Source: Clostridiaceae bacterium UBA6085 (GTDB lineage Bacteria; Bacillota; Clostridia; Clostridiales; Clostridiaceae). From it: a stretch of DNA of 14,137 nt. Shown here in pieces: positions 6,563-14,053 of the stretch (position 1 is its first letter; each line of letters starts with the position of its first letter). Below the pieces are notes generated by a model. The model was given only the letters and a program-made list of their open reading frames with translations, did no database searches and was not told the origin of the DNA. A program made the position numbers and the translations under genes. The stretch is from assembly GCA_002428605.1 (NCBI GenBank), contig DIXH01000097.1, forward strand, positions 1-14,137. Direction: 5' to 3'.

Positions 6563-7408
6563 TTACAGGTCATCTGTTCCGAATGTGTCCCATCCTGAAA
6601 GGTCTCCCAGCTTGTAGCCCTTGTAGAACCAGTTCACCCTCTGCTCCGAAGTACCGTGGGTAAAGCTGTCCGGGACAGTATAGCCCATGGACTGCTTCTG
6701 GAGAGTATCGTCTCCGATTGCATTTGCTGCCTTCAATGCTTCCTCGATGTCCCCTTCTTCAAGGTATCCCTTGCCCTGGATATGGTTTGCCCAGACCCCG
6801 GCAAGGTAGTCAGCCTGAAGCTCAAGCCTTACCGAGTATTCGTTGTATTCGGTCTGGCTGACCTTCTGCCTTATCTTCTCCATTTCGTCGAGGATCCCTG
6901 TAAGGTTCTGTATATGGTGTCCCACCTCGTGGGCTATGACGTATGCCATGGCAAAATCTCCGGGTACCTTGTACTTTGTCCGTAGGTCCTTGTAGAAGGT
7001 AAGGTCCATGTATATCGTCTGGTCTGTCGGGCAGTAGAACGGCCCTGAGGATCCACCGGCAACGCCGCAGGCTGACTGTATGCTACCTGAATATATGACC
7101 ATCTTTGGCTCGACATATTGCCTTCCGCTCGCTTTGAATATGTCTCCCCAGACTACCTCTGTATCTGCAAGGATAACCGAGAAGAAATCAGCCATGTCCT
7201 CCTCCTCGGCGGTCCATTCTACAGACTGGTCAGTACCTGGATCTATAGCTGAGTTCTGGAAAAATGAACCAAGGTCGCCGCCTCCAAGCAGCGTGATTAT
7301 AAGGAGAAGGATCACACCGATTCCACCACCGGCTGCGATCCTGCCTCCTGACCCTCCGCCGCTGCTTCGTCTGACGTTGCTGCTTCCTGTCCTGTCTCTC
7401 CATTTCAT
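6563..7408 (-). CDS. ypfJ: Neutral zinc metallopeptidase, YpfJ family, membrane-anchored
   Basis: The family (Pfam Zn_peptidase, as in E. coli YpfJ) comprises putative zinc proteases. Residues 1-23 are basic and Ser/Gly-rich. One membrane segment at about 24-42 (AAGGGIGVILLLIITLLGG) suggests a type II anchor with the catalytic domain outside. The domain runs from about 65: the HExxH motif is AHEVGHH (His160, Glu161, His164), and ELQADYLAG gives a likely third ligand at Glu197. The closing HGTSEQRVNWFYKGY is typical of the family. Cys114 and Cys126 could form a disulfide. Length (281) is normal. A strong AAAGGAGGG (7424-7416) precedes the ATG by 7 nt. An extended -10 promoter lies about 65 nt upstream. 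Its physiological target is unknown. Confidence 0.93.
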   Translation of the reverse strand: MKWRDRTGSSNVRRSSGGGSGGRIAAGGGIGVILLLIITLLGGGDLGSFFQNSAIDPGTDQSVEWTAEEEDMADFFSVILADTEVVWGDIFKASGRQYVEPKMVIYSGSIQSACGVAGGSSGPFYCPTDQTIYMDLTFYKDLRTKYKVPGDFAMAYVIAHEVGHHIQNLTGILDEMEKIRQKVSQTEYNEYSVRLELQADYLAGVWANHIQGKGYLEEGDIEEALKAANAIGDDTLQKQSMGYTVPDSFTHGTSEQRVNWFYKGYKLGDLSGWDTFGTDDL

Positions 7409-7469
7409 ATGAATACCCTCCTTTCAGAGATTCCTTCTATTAGTAGCAATACTTTATCCCTGTGATTAG

Positions 7470-7478
7470 ATTATAGCA
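7470..7478 (-). promoter_or_regulatory. Extended -10 promoter for the metallopeptidase gene
   Basis: On the minus strand the sequence reads TGCTATAAT, a perfect -10 hexamer with the TGn extension. No good -35 hexamer is present at 16-18 bp, which is usual for extended -10 promoters. Transcription would start near 7463 and give a leader of about 55 nt. Confidence 0.6.
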
Positions 7479-7605
7479 ATTAGGCGGTAAGGTACTTGTA
7501 AACCGGGGGTATCCTTTTTGTAACAGGCCTATGAACAAGAAATAATTAGTTAGTGCATGAACAATAGTCAAAATTGAGCGGCAATTAACGGATTTTGGGA
7601 TCTAG

Positions 7606-7668
7606 CATTTCATGCGAAATATGATATGGTGCGGTGCGCTGAATGTTCGTATATTTCCGGATGAAATG
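7606..7668. repeat. Long imperfect inverted repeat
   Basis: The left arm 7606-7622 pairs with the right arm 7651-7668. CATTTCAT pairs with ATGAAATG (8 bp) and GAAATAT pairs with ATATTTC (7 bp), joined across one mismatch and one bulged base, with a 28-nt loop. Each arm can also fold alone into an ATTTC/GAAAT mini-hairpin. It lies outside both predicted transcripts, so it may be an operator, an untranscribed structural element or part of an unrecognised small RNA. Confidence 0.55.
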
Positions 7669-7710
7669 ACCTTTATTTAAGAAAAAATTTGCGCAGAGTT
7701 GTATGTGTTA

Positions 7711-7739
7711 TTGAAATAACGGCATGAATGAAGTATAAT
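7711..7739 (+). promoter_or_regulatory. Sigma-70-type promoter of pyc
   Basis: TTGAAA (7711-7716), a 17-bp spacer and a perfect TATAAT (7734-7739). Transcription should begin near 7746, giving a leader of about 100 nt before the pyc start. Confidence 0.82.
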
Positions 7740-7753
7740 TTTGAAATGATTCC

Positions 7754-7799
7754 ATGGTAATTTGGGAAATACCATCCTGTTTTAGATAAAATGCAGGAT
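7754..7799 (+). promoter_or_regulatory. Two consecutive hairpins in the pyc leader
   Basis: Hairpin 1 (7754-7775) pairs ATGGT-ATTT with AAATACCAT with one bulged A. Hairpin 2 (7774-7799) pairs ATCCTGTTTTA with TAAAA and CAGGAT around a bulged TG. They share the bases at 7774-7775 and so compete slightly. The structure does not match a riboswitch or T-box that I recognise. Confidence 0.4.
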
Positions 7800-7848
7800 T
7801 GAAAAATTGAAGCTTCATTTATTTAGGATATTTTGGGGAGGAAAAGAC

Positions 7849-10800
7849 ATGAAAAAATTCAAAAGGGTCCTGGTTGCGAACCGCGGAGAAATCGCGATAA
7901 GAGTATTTAGGGCATGCAACGAGCTTGGTATAAGGACAGTTGCAATCTACTCGAATGAGGACAAATATTCGCTGTTCAGGACAAAGGCTGATGAATCCTA
8001 TCTGATCGGAGAGGGTAAGGGGCCTGTTGATGCGTACCTTAACATTGAGGAGATCATAAGCCTTGCGCTGAAGAAGGGTGTAGATGCCATTCATCCCGGT
8101 TATGGCTTTCTTTCGGAAAATCCTGAATTTGCTAAGAGATGCGCAGAGGAGGGAATCGAATTCATCGGACCTACATGGGAAATGATGGACAGCCTCGGAG
8201 ACAAGATCAAGTCGAAGATCGTCGCGAGGAGGGTCGGAGTTGCTACAATCCCTGGCTATGAGAAGGATGTCAAGTCGGTAGAGGAAGCAGCTCTGCATGC
8301 CGGTGAAATCGGATATCCGCTGATGCTGAAGGCTGCTGCTGGCGGTGGCGGAAGAGGCATGAGGATAGTCTGGAAGGAGTCCGAGCTTCAGAACGCCTTC
8401 ACGAGCGCCAAGAATGAAGCAAGGAAGGCTTTCGGAATAGACCATATATTCATGGAGAAATACCTGGAAAAGCCTAAGCACATTGAGGTACAGGTTCTGG
8501 GGGACAAGTACGGCAATATTGTCCACATGTTTGAGAGGGACTGTTCAATACAGAGAAGACACCAGAAGGTCGTGGAATTCACTCCTGCCTTCTCGGTACC
8601 TCAGGAGACCAGGGACAGGATATACGAGGATGCGCTGAAGCTTGCCAATGCCGTCAAGTACAGGAGTGCGGGAACCCTCGAGTTTCTTGTCGACAGCACC
8701 GGAAGGCACTATTTCATAGAGATGAACCCGAGGATACAGGTCGAGCACACTGTCACAGAGATGGTAACCGGCATAGACATTGTCCAGGCTCAGATCCTAG
8801 TCGCGGAGGGCTTTTCACTTGATTCACCTGAAATCAACATAAAGTCGCAATCTGATGTGAAGCTTAACGGATACTCGATCCAGTGCAGGATAACCACTGA
8901 GGACCCCTCCCTGAACTTTGCTCCTGATACAGGAAAGATCGAGTCCTACAGGACTGGCTCCGGCTTTGGAATAAGGCTGGATGGAGGAAACGGATTTACC
9001 GGTGCTGAAATCAGCCCATATTATGACAGCCTCCTGGTCAAGAACATCTCCTGGTCAAGGAACTTCCAGGATGCCATAAGGAAATCAGTAAGGTCAATAA
9101 CCGAAATGCATATCACGGGAGTCAAGACGAATGTCGACTTCCTAATTAACGTGCTCAACCATCCTATTTTCCTTGCCGGTGAATGCCATACGGGCTTCAT
9201 CGAAGAAAATCCGGACCTTATCTCATCTGCGACAAGAGGCGATGAGGAAGGAAAGGTCCTGAGGTTCATAGGGAATATAGTTGTAAATGAGACCATGGGC
9301 GTAAAGAAGGCATATGATGTGCCCAAGGTTCCGAAGGTTGATTATGTACGTGCTGAGGACCTTAGAGGCACAAAGCAGATACTTGATACCAGAGGACCTG
9401 AGGGTCTCGTGAAGTGGATAAAGGAGCAGGACAAGGTACTGCTTACTGATACTACCATGAGAGACGCACATCAGTCGCTGATGGCAACAAGGGTGAGGAC
9501 AAAGGACATGATCAAGGTCGCCAATGCGGTATCCGTATATGGAAAGGACCTGTTCTCCATTGAGATGTGGGGAGGAGCGACCTTCGACGTAGCCTACAGG
9601 TTCCTCAATGAATCTCCATGGGCAAGGCTTGAGGAGCTTAGAAGAAGGATACCGAACATACTGTTCCAGATGCTCCTTAGAGGCGCGAATGCGGTAGGAT
9701 ACAAGAACTATCCAGACAATGTCATCAAGGCCTTCATCAAGGAATCTGCCAAGTCAGGCGTGGATGTGTTCAGGATTTTCGACTCGCTAAATGAGCTCAG
9801 GGGAATGCAGCTGTCAATAGATGAAGTAGTCAAGAACGGCAAGGTGGCAGAGGCTGCCATATGCTACACCGGCGATATCCTTGACAGCAGGAAGGAAAAG
9901 TACAACCTGAAATACTATATCGACCTTGCGAAGGACATTGAGAAAGCAGGGGCGCATATACTTGCAATAAAGGACATGTCGGCGCTTCTCAAGCCGCATG
10001 CTGCGTTCAAGCTCGTCACGGAGCTCAAGAATGAGATAAGTATCCCAATACACCTCCATACCCATGACACCACAGGCAACGGAGTGGCGACAGTACTCAT
10101 GGCTGTTGAGGCTGGAGTGGATATAGTCGATACAGCGTTCAACAGCATGTCAGGGCTTACGAGCCAGCCAGCCCTGAACTCTGTAGCTGCTGCACTGAAG
10201 AACACCCAGAGGGATACTGGAATCGACCTTAAGGGCATCCAGAAGATATCCGATTACTGGGAGGCTGTACGGCCTGTATACGGAAAATATGAGTCAGGCC
10301 TGAAGTCAGGCTCTGCTGAGATCTACAAGTATGAGATACCGGGAGGCCAGTACTCGAACCTGAAGCCTCAGGTTGAGAGCTTTGGCTTGGGCCACAAGTT
10401 CACAGACATAAAGGAGATGTTCAAGACAGTCAACGACATGCTCGGCGACATTGTCAAGGTTACACCTTCCTCTAAGGCCGTCGGCGACTTTGCCATATTC
10501 ATGGTGCAGAACGGGCTGACTCCTGAAAACATTTATGATAAGGCAGCCAACATGGCATTCCCTGACTCCGTTGTCTCCTACTTCAAGGGTATGATGGGTC
10601 AGCCGATGGGTGGCTTCCCTGAAAGGCTCCAGAAGCTTGTCCTTAAGGGTGAAGAACCGATAACCTGCAGACCGGGTGAATTGCTTGCACCGCTCGACTT
10701 CGATGCGATTGGCGAAAAGCTTTCGACCAAGTACAGGATAGAACCGACCATGAGGGATATACTGAGCTATGCGCTTTATCCTGAGGTTTTTGAAGGCTAC

Positions 10801-11295
10801 CTTAAGTTCAGGTCCCAGTATGGAGACCTGGGAAGGCTGGGAAGCGATGTATTCTTCCACGGGCTTTCTGAAGGTGAGACTATCGAGGCTGAGGTTGCTG
10901 AAGGAAAGACTCTTATGATCAAGCTCCTTACCATAGGAAAGCCTGACCCGGAGGGGAACAGGACCCTTGTGTTCGAGGTAAACAGGAACAGGCGTGAGAT
11001 AAAGATAAAGGACAAGAACAGCACTATGAGGGATTCCAAGAACGGAGAATTCACAGCTGTAGAGATGGCTGATCCTGACAACATAAACGAGATTGGGTCG
11101 CCTATACCTGGAACGGTGATTTCCGTACTGGTAAAGGAAGGCGAGCAGGTCGCTGAAAACCAGGCTATTATCGTAGTCGAGGCCATGAAGATGGAGACGA
11201 GGATAACAAGCCCGAAGGCAGGCACCATAGCTTCAGTCAACGTATCAGTCGGGCAGCAGGTAAAGTCCGGAGAGCTTCTCATAGTCATAAAATAG
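7849..11295 (+). CDS. pyc: Pyruvate carboxylase, single-chain
   Basis: This biotin enzyme carboxylates pyruvate to oxaloacetate using ATP and bicarbonate, replenishing the C4 pool in the cytoplasm. Its length of 1148 residues is typical of the single-chain form. Biotin carboxylase occupies 1 to about 455: ATP-grasp glycine loop AAAGGGGRGMR at 162-172, RDCSIQRRHQK from 230, EMNPRIQVEHTVTEM from 291. The carboxyltransferase domain starts near 530 with TDTTMRDAHQS (533-543), with the HLHTHDTTGNG metal-site motif further on. The biotinyl domain at the C-terminus has AMKM with the target lysine at 1114. I chose the ATG at 7849, not the in-frame opening at 7807, because GGGGAGG (7835-7841) precedes it and MKKFKRVLVANRGEIA is the family start. 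It is a single-gene transcription unit with its own promoter and terminator. Oxaloacetate decarboxylase-type two-subunit enzymes are excluded by the full fusion. Confidence 0.98.
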   Translation: MKKFKRVLVANRGEIAIRVFRACNELGIRTVAIYSNEDKYSLFRTKADESYLIGEGKGPVDAYLNIEEIISLALKKGVDAIHPGYGFLSENPEFAKRCAEEGIEFIGPTWEMMDSLGDKIKSKIVARRVGVATIPGYEKDVKSVEEAALHAGEIGYPLMLKAAAGGGGRGMRIVWKESELQNAFTSAKNEARKAFGIDHIFMEKYLEKPKHIEVQVLGDKYGNIVHMFERDCSIQRRHQKVVEFTPAFSVPQETRDRIYEDALKLANAVKYRSAGTLEFLVDSTGRHYFIEMNPRIQVEHTVTEMVTGIDIVQAQILVAEGFSLDSPEINIKSQSDVKLNGYSIQCRITTEDPSLNFAPDTGKIESYRTGSGFGIRLDGGNGFTGAEISPYYDSLLVKNISWSRNFQDAIRKSVRSITEMHITGVKTNVDFLINVLNHPIFLAGECHTGFIEENPDLISSATRGDEEGKVLRFIGNIVVNETMGVKKAYDVPKVPKVDYVRAEDLRGTKQILDTRGPEGLVKWIKEQDKVLLTDTTMRDAHQSLMATRVRTKDMIKVANAVSVYGKDLFSIEMWGGATFDVAYRFLNESPWARLEELRRRIPNILFQMLLRGANAVGYKNYPDNVIKAFIKESAKSGVDVFRIFDSLNELRGMQLSIDEVVKNGKVAEAAICYTGDILDSRKEKYNLKYYIDLAKDIEKAGAHILAIKDMSALLKPHAAFKLVTELKNEISIPIHLHTHDTTGNGVATVLMAVEAGVDIVDTAFNSMSGLTSQPALNSVAAALKNTQRDTGIDLKGIQKISDYWEAVRPVYGKYESGLKSGSAEIYKYEIPGGQYSNLKPQVESFGLGHKFTDIKEMFKTVNDMLGDIVKVTPSSKAVGDFAIFMVQNGLTPENIYDKAANMAFPDSVVSYFKGMMGQPMGGFPERLQKLVLKGEEPITCRPGELLAPLDFDAIGEKLSTKYRIEPTMRDILSYALYPEVFEGYLKFRSQYGDLGRLGSDVFFHGLSEGETIEAEVAEGKTLMIKLLTIGKPDPEGNRTLVFEVNRNRREIKIKDKNSTMRDSKNGEFTAVEMADPDNINEIGSPIPGTVISVLVKEGEQVAENQAIIVVEAMKMETRITSPKAGTIASVNVSVGQQVKSGELLIVIK

Positions 11296-11308
11296 CTAGG
11301 GAAATCGA

Positions 11309-11354
11309 AGAGACAGGCATTGGCTTATGGCCACATGCCTGTCTCTATTTTTTT
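11309..11354 (+). terminator. Strong intrinsic terminator of pyc
   Basis: A 12-bp perfect stem (AGAGACAGGCAT with ATGCCTGTCTCT), with a further TGGC/GCCA pairing inside the loop, is followed by A and seven T. It lies between convergent genes. The minus-strand side lacks a clear T-tract, so it mainly serves pyc. Confidence 0.93.
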
Positions 11355-11366
11355 GTCTGATATTGC

Positions 11367-12851
11367 TTATTTGTAGTCAGGAACCCATCTTGTAGGGTCT
11401 ACCTCCATGAACTGAGACCTTTGGAACTTGTCCTTCAAGGAATAGGGCACTGTGCAGTCGAATATTGTCTTGCAGGAGATTCCCTTGTCCTTGATGAGAG
11501 GGCTATATTCCGGGCTCTGCGAGGGATCCAGAGGATGGCATCTGACACCGGGGATGAAGGTCGTGTCTACATTGCCCTGGTACCTTGTGTTCAGTGCCCA
11601 GAGAACGTCGTTTGAATCGAATATGTCAACATCCTCATCAACAAGGACCACGTGCTTCAGCTCGGAGAATGCTGAAAAAGCCAGCAGAGCTGCCTGACCC
11701 TGGCGACCTTCGTCGCTTGGCTGGCTCTTCCTGAACTGCATCACAGCCATATATTTGCCGCCTCCTGACGAGTGGGCATATACGTTAAGGAGCCTGCCAG
11801 GCATTGCCTTCTCGACCATCTGGAGGATACTAGCCTCAGTGGGTATTCCTGCCATGCTGACATGTTCCTCGCTTGGTCCTATGACTGTCTGCATTATCGG
11901 ATTTATCCTGTGAGTCACTGCCTTGACCCTGATTATCGGGAGAGATTTGTTGGCTCCGCCGGTATACCCTGGGAATTCTGGCATTGCCTTGCCGGTTCCG
12001 GTGTTCTGGTCCTCTTCAACCCTTATGCCTGGAAGGAGCTCGCCCTCTACGACATACTCCGCATTTGCTATGGCTCTCTCGTTTATTGTCATGCACCTTA
12101 CGAGCTCTACCGCCCTGCCTCTTATGGCTCCTGCAATGCTAAGCTCGTCGAAGCCGATTGGCGTTGTGGGTGGCTCGAAGCAGGCTGCGATCTCTATTGC
12201 AGGGTCAACTCCAATGCTGATTGAAATCGGAAGCGGCTGTGAAAGCTTCTCTGCCTTTTGCCTGAAAACTTCAAGATGCCTTGCGCCAGGTACGAAATAC
12301 ATGGAGATCTCGTCCTTTGACTGCAGGCACAGCCTGTGAATGGTCACATCGGATTCCCCGGTCTCCGGATCTGATGCATAGCACATGCCCATGGTTATGT
12401 ACGGGCCTGCATCTTCAGGGGTATTGGTCGGAGCCGGTATCAGCTTCCTTATGTCGAAGCCTTCCTCATGGGAGTAGTGTACTACTTCCTGGCATGGTGC
12501 GGATCCATTCGCTACGACTATCGGGTCGATTGGAGTTTTCACGGCATCGTTCAGGAGGAATCCGAGCCTTTCAGGCTTGCAGCCCAGCATCAATCCTACT
12601 CTTTCCCTGCTGGACAAAAGACCGATCAGGGTTCTGGAATCTTCATGGCCGATAACCTTGTTGAAGATCATTGCTGGGCCTATCCTTGTGGGTCTCATTA
12701 CTGTTCCGCCGGCACCAATGTATCTGTATACACCTGCAAGCTCGGCATTAGGGTCTACGGGAACATCGGTTTCTATCAGCTGTCCTGGTACTGTTTTTAG
12801 CAGCTCAAGCGCTGAACGCAGGTCATTGACTGCTGTCATTTCGTTTGACAT
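11367..12851 (-). CDS. UbiD-family decarboxylase
   Basis: UbiD enzymes use prenylated FMN and a divalent metal for reversible (de)carboxylation of aromatic or unsaturated acids. The 494-residue length is normal. Visible family blocks: SDVTIHRLCLQ (167-177) with Arg173, VPGARHLEVF with His192, PIGFDELSIAGAIRG with Glu236, and MPEFPGYTGG with Glu292 (proton-donor position). Compared with Fdc1 and BsdC as I remember them, the metal-ligand Asn appears to be Asp168, and the first glutamate of the EGPFGE block is not obvious (TGKAMPE here), as in gallate-type LpdC homologs. GAGGTG lies 7 nt before the ATG. No UbiX-type prenyltransferase is nearby, so the cofactor would come from elsewhere. Substrate is unknown; a phenolic or heteroaromatic acid is plausible. 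Regulation by the adjacent MerR protein is likely. Confidence 0.93.
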   Translation of the reverse strand: MSNEMTAVNDLRSALELLKTVPGQLIETDVPVDPNAELAGVYRYIGAGGTVMRPTRIGPAMIFNKVIGHEDSRTLIGLLSSRERVGLMLGCKPERLGFLLNDAVKTPIDPIVVANGSAPCQEVVHYSHEEGFDIRKLIPAPTNTPEDAGPYITMGMCYASDPETGESDVTIHRLCLQSKDEISMYFVPGARHLEVFRQKAEKLSQPLPISISIGVDPAIEIAACFEPPTTPIGFDELSIAGAIRGRAVELVRCMTINERAIANAEYVVEGELLPGIRVEEDQNTGTGKAMPEFPGYTGGANKSLPIIRVKAVTHRINPIMQTVIGPSEEHVSMAGIPTEASILQMVEKAMPGRLLNVYAHSSGGGKYMAVMQFRKSQPSDEGRQGQAALLAFSAFSELKHVVLVDEDVDIFDSNDVLWALNTRYQGNVDTTFIPGVRCHPLDPSQSPEYSPLIKDKGISCKTIFDCTVPYSLKDKFQRSQFMEVDPTRWVPDYK

Positions 12852-12887
12852 GTTTATACACCTCTTACTCTCTCTCTGTTTTAATAC

Positions 12888-12918
12888 AGTCTAAGGTGTA
12901 TTTCAGCAATACAGTCAA
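12888..12918 (-). promoter_or_regulatory. MerR-type promoter and operator of the UbiD gene
   Basis: On the minus strand, TTGACT (12918-12913) and TAGACT (12893-12888) are separated by 19 bp. The spacer is largely filled by the inverted repeat TGTATT-GCTGA-AATACA (12913-12897). A 19-bp spacer with a dyad between -35 and -10 is the classic design of promoters that a MerR activator untwists. The -10 is weak (4 of 6), as expected for an activated promoter. The transcript would start near 12881, about 30 nt before the UbiD start. Confidence 0.72.
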
Positions 12919-12948
12919 GGGGATTCGGATAAGTTATTCTATGAAAGT

Positions 12949-12985
12949 AAATGCTGCCACTTAAAAAATTCAAGTGGCAGCATTT
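12949..12985 (-). terminator. Terminator of the MerR-family gene
   Basis: A perfect 14-bp stem (AAATGCTGCCACTT with AAGTGGCAGCATTT) encloses a 9-nt loop. It starts 2 nt after the stop codon of the regulator. The following minus-strand sequence is TTACTTTCAT, a weak T-tract. It separates the regulator transcript from the UbiD promoter. Confidence 0.8.
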
Positions 12986-12986
12986 A

Positions 12987-13805
12987 TCATCGTATCCTTA
13001 TCTGCAGCTGGCAGTAGTCTACGTTCCTGTCCGCTCCATAAAAAGTGGTGTCGAGAAGGCATAGGTCAAGGATATCCCCGCTCATCTCATGTCCTTTTTT
13101 ATTGATATGATCAAGCAGCATTGAGAGAGGCTCCGTCTCGTAAGGCATTGCATTTTTGTTCATACAGACGTATTTACCTGGCTCAATGATTATTTTGCTG
13201 TCGATCTCTTCCTTGTAATATGGAAGGAATGCGATTACGCCGGCTCCCTTGAACCAGTCTCCATCACTTATGCTACCCATCCTGATCATGGTTCCGAATC
13301 CGTCAGAGGAGAGCATGTCATGCTTCCAGAGGATCTTCCAGGCCTTCATCAGGGTCTTATGGAGCTCCTCCCTGCATATGGGATTCTCGAAGGGTACGAA
13401 AACGGCATATCGCTCTGGAAATTCAATGATTGCAGGATTATCCAGGTCTTCCTTGTACCTGCTCATGTTGCTGTAGAAATCTAGCCTGTGGCTGATGAAC
13501 TCTCTGGTAAGGGTAAGCCTCGCTATCTCCCTGTCCAGTGCTTCCTTCTGGCTTTCAAGGAGGTTAGCGGCTGAATCCAGGCTCCTGCTTCCAATATGTT
13601 TCTTTATTTCATCGAGAGGGATGCCGACATTCTTCAGGTAACAGATTTCCCGGAGCACAGGAATCTGAAGAGTGTCATATGCCCTGTATCCATTGCTTTC
13701 AGTGTGGTCAGGCTTGAACAGACCTATCTTGTCGTAATAGATCAGGGTCTGACGTGTAATGTTATGAAGCTCCGCCATGTCACTTATCGATAGGTATTCG
13801 CTCAT
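12987..13805 (-). CDS. MerR-family regulator with GyrI-like effector domain
   Basis: The 272-residue protein has a winged helix-turn-helix at about 4-70 (YLSISDMAELHNITRQTLIYYDKIGLFKP, then the NGYRAYD wing), a dimerising coiled coil at about 78-112, and a C-terminal domain at about 125-272 resembling the effector-binding (GyrI-like/BmrR-type) fold. It lacks the cysteine pattern of metal-sensing MerR proteins, so a small organic ligand is more likely. I chose the ATG at 13805; GGGGGT precedes it by about 5 nt, and an in-frame ATG at 13817 is possible. The frame stays open far upstream (to 14102), but that extension runs into the tRNA promoter region and is not MerR-like. The UbiD gene downstream has a MerR-type promoter, making it the probable target. 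I found no convincing promoter for this gene. Confidence 0.9.
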   Translation of the reverse strand: MSEYLSISDMAELHNITRQTLIYYDKIGLFKPDHTESNGYRAYDTLQIPVLREICYLKNVGIPLDEIKKHIGSRSLDSAANLLESQKEALDREIARLTLTREFISHRLDFYSNMSRYKEDLDNPAIIEFPERYAVFVPFENPICREELHKTLMKAWKILWKHDMLSSDGFGTMIRMGSISDGDWFKGAGVIAFLPYYKEEIDSKIIIEPGKYVCMNKNAMPYETEPLSMLLDHINKKGHEMSGDILDLCLLDTTFYGADRNVDYCQLQIRIR

Positions 13806-13968
13806 AGGTACCCCCATGGTTGTCCGTGTGTCGAAATAACATTTTGTCATGATTTTAGCATATTTCCTGAAAGAATACCTGAAATCAGCAGCTGAATCCG
13901 GTCTCAGAGATACCCTTCCTTTGGATTTATTTCTTGCAGATCCGCGGAAACACCGGCTTAAAAAACTA

Positions 13969-13997
13969 TTGACGTAAAAAAAACTATCCATTATAAT
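13969..13997 (+). promoter_or_regulatory. Promoter of tRNA-Ser
   Basis: TTGACG (13969-13974), a 17-bp spacer and a perfect TATAAT (13992-13997). The spacer and the sequence before -35 carry A-tracts (AAAAAACTAT occurs twice), which fits strong stable-RNA promoters. The start would be near 14004, about 50 nt before the mature tRNA. Confidence 0.82.
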
Positions 13998-14053
13998 TAC
14001 AATGTTGTTAACGCATGTATGTTTACTGTAACTTAAGTGTGTTGATTTGATCT

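Larger units (their letters stand above)
7425..7848. other. Divergent intergenic region between the peptidase gene and pyc
   Basis: No open frame longer than a few codons with a ribosome-binding site is visible here. The region is AT-richer than its neighbours. It contains, left to right: the minus-strand extended -10 promoter (7470-7478), a small AATTG/CAATT hairpin (7572-7586), a long imperfect inverted repeat (7606-7668), a plus-strand promoter (7711-7739) and two leader hairpins (7754-7799). Two promoters face away from each other with the inverted repeat between them. Confidence 0.7.

Noticed and set aside
7807..7848. 14-residue upstream extension of pyruvate carboxylase
   Set aside because: The extension contains the GGGGAGG ribosome-binding site of the ATG at 7849, and the family starts at MKKFKRVLVANRGEIA.
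10306..10860. 184-residue minus-strand frame inside pyc
   Set aside because: It lies fully antisense to the conserved carboxyltransferase region and shows no family motifs.
13885..13895. Palindrome TCAGCAGCTGA upstream of the MerR gene as an autoregulatory operator
   Set aside because: It is short, unlike the TGTATT/AATACA dyad at the UbiD promoter, and not placed within a recognisable promoter.
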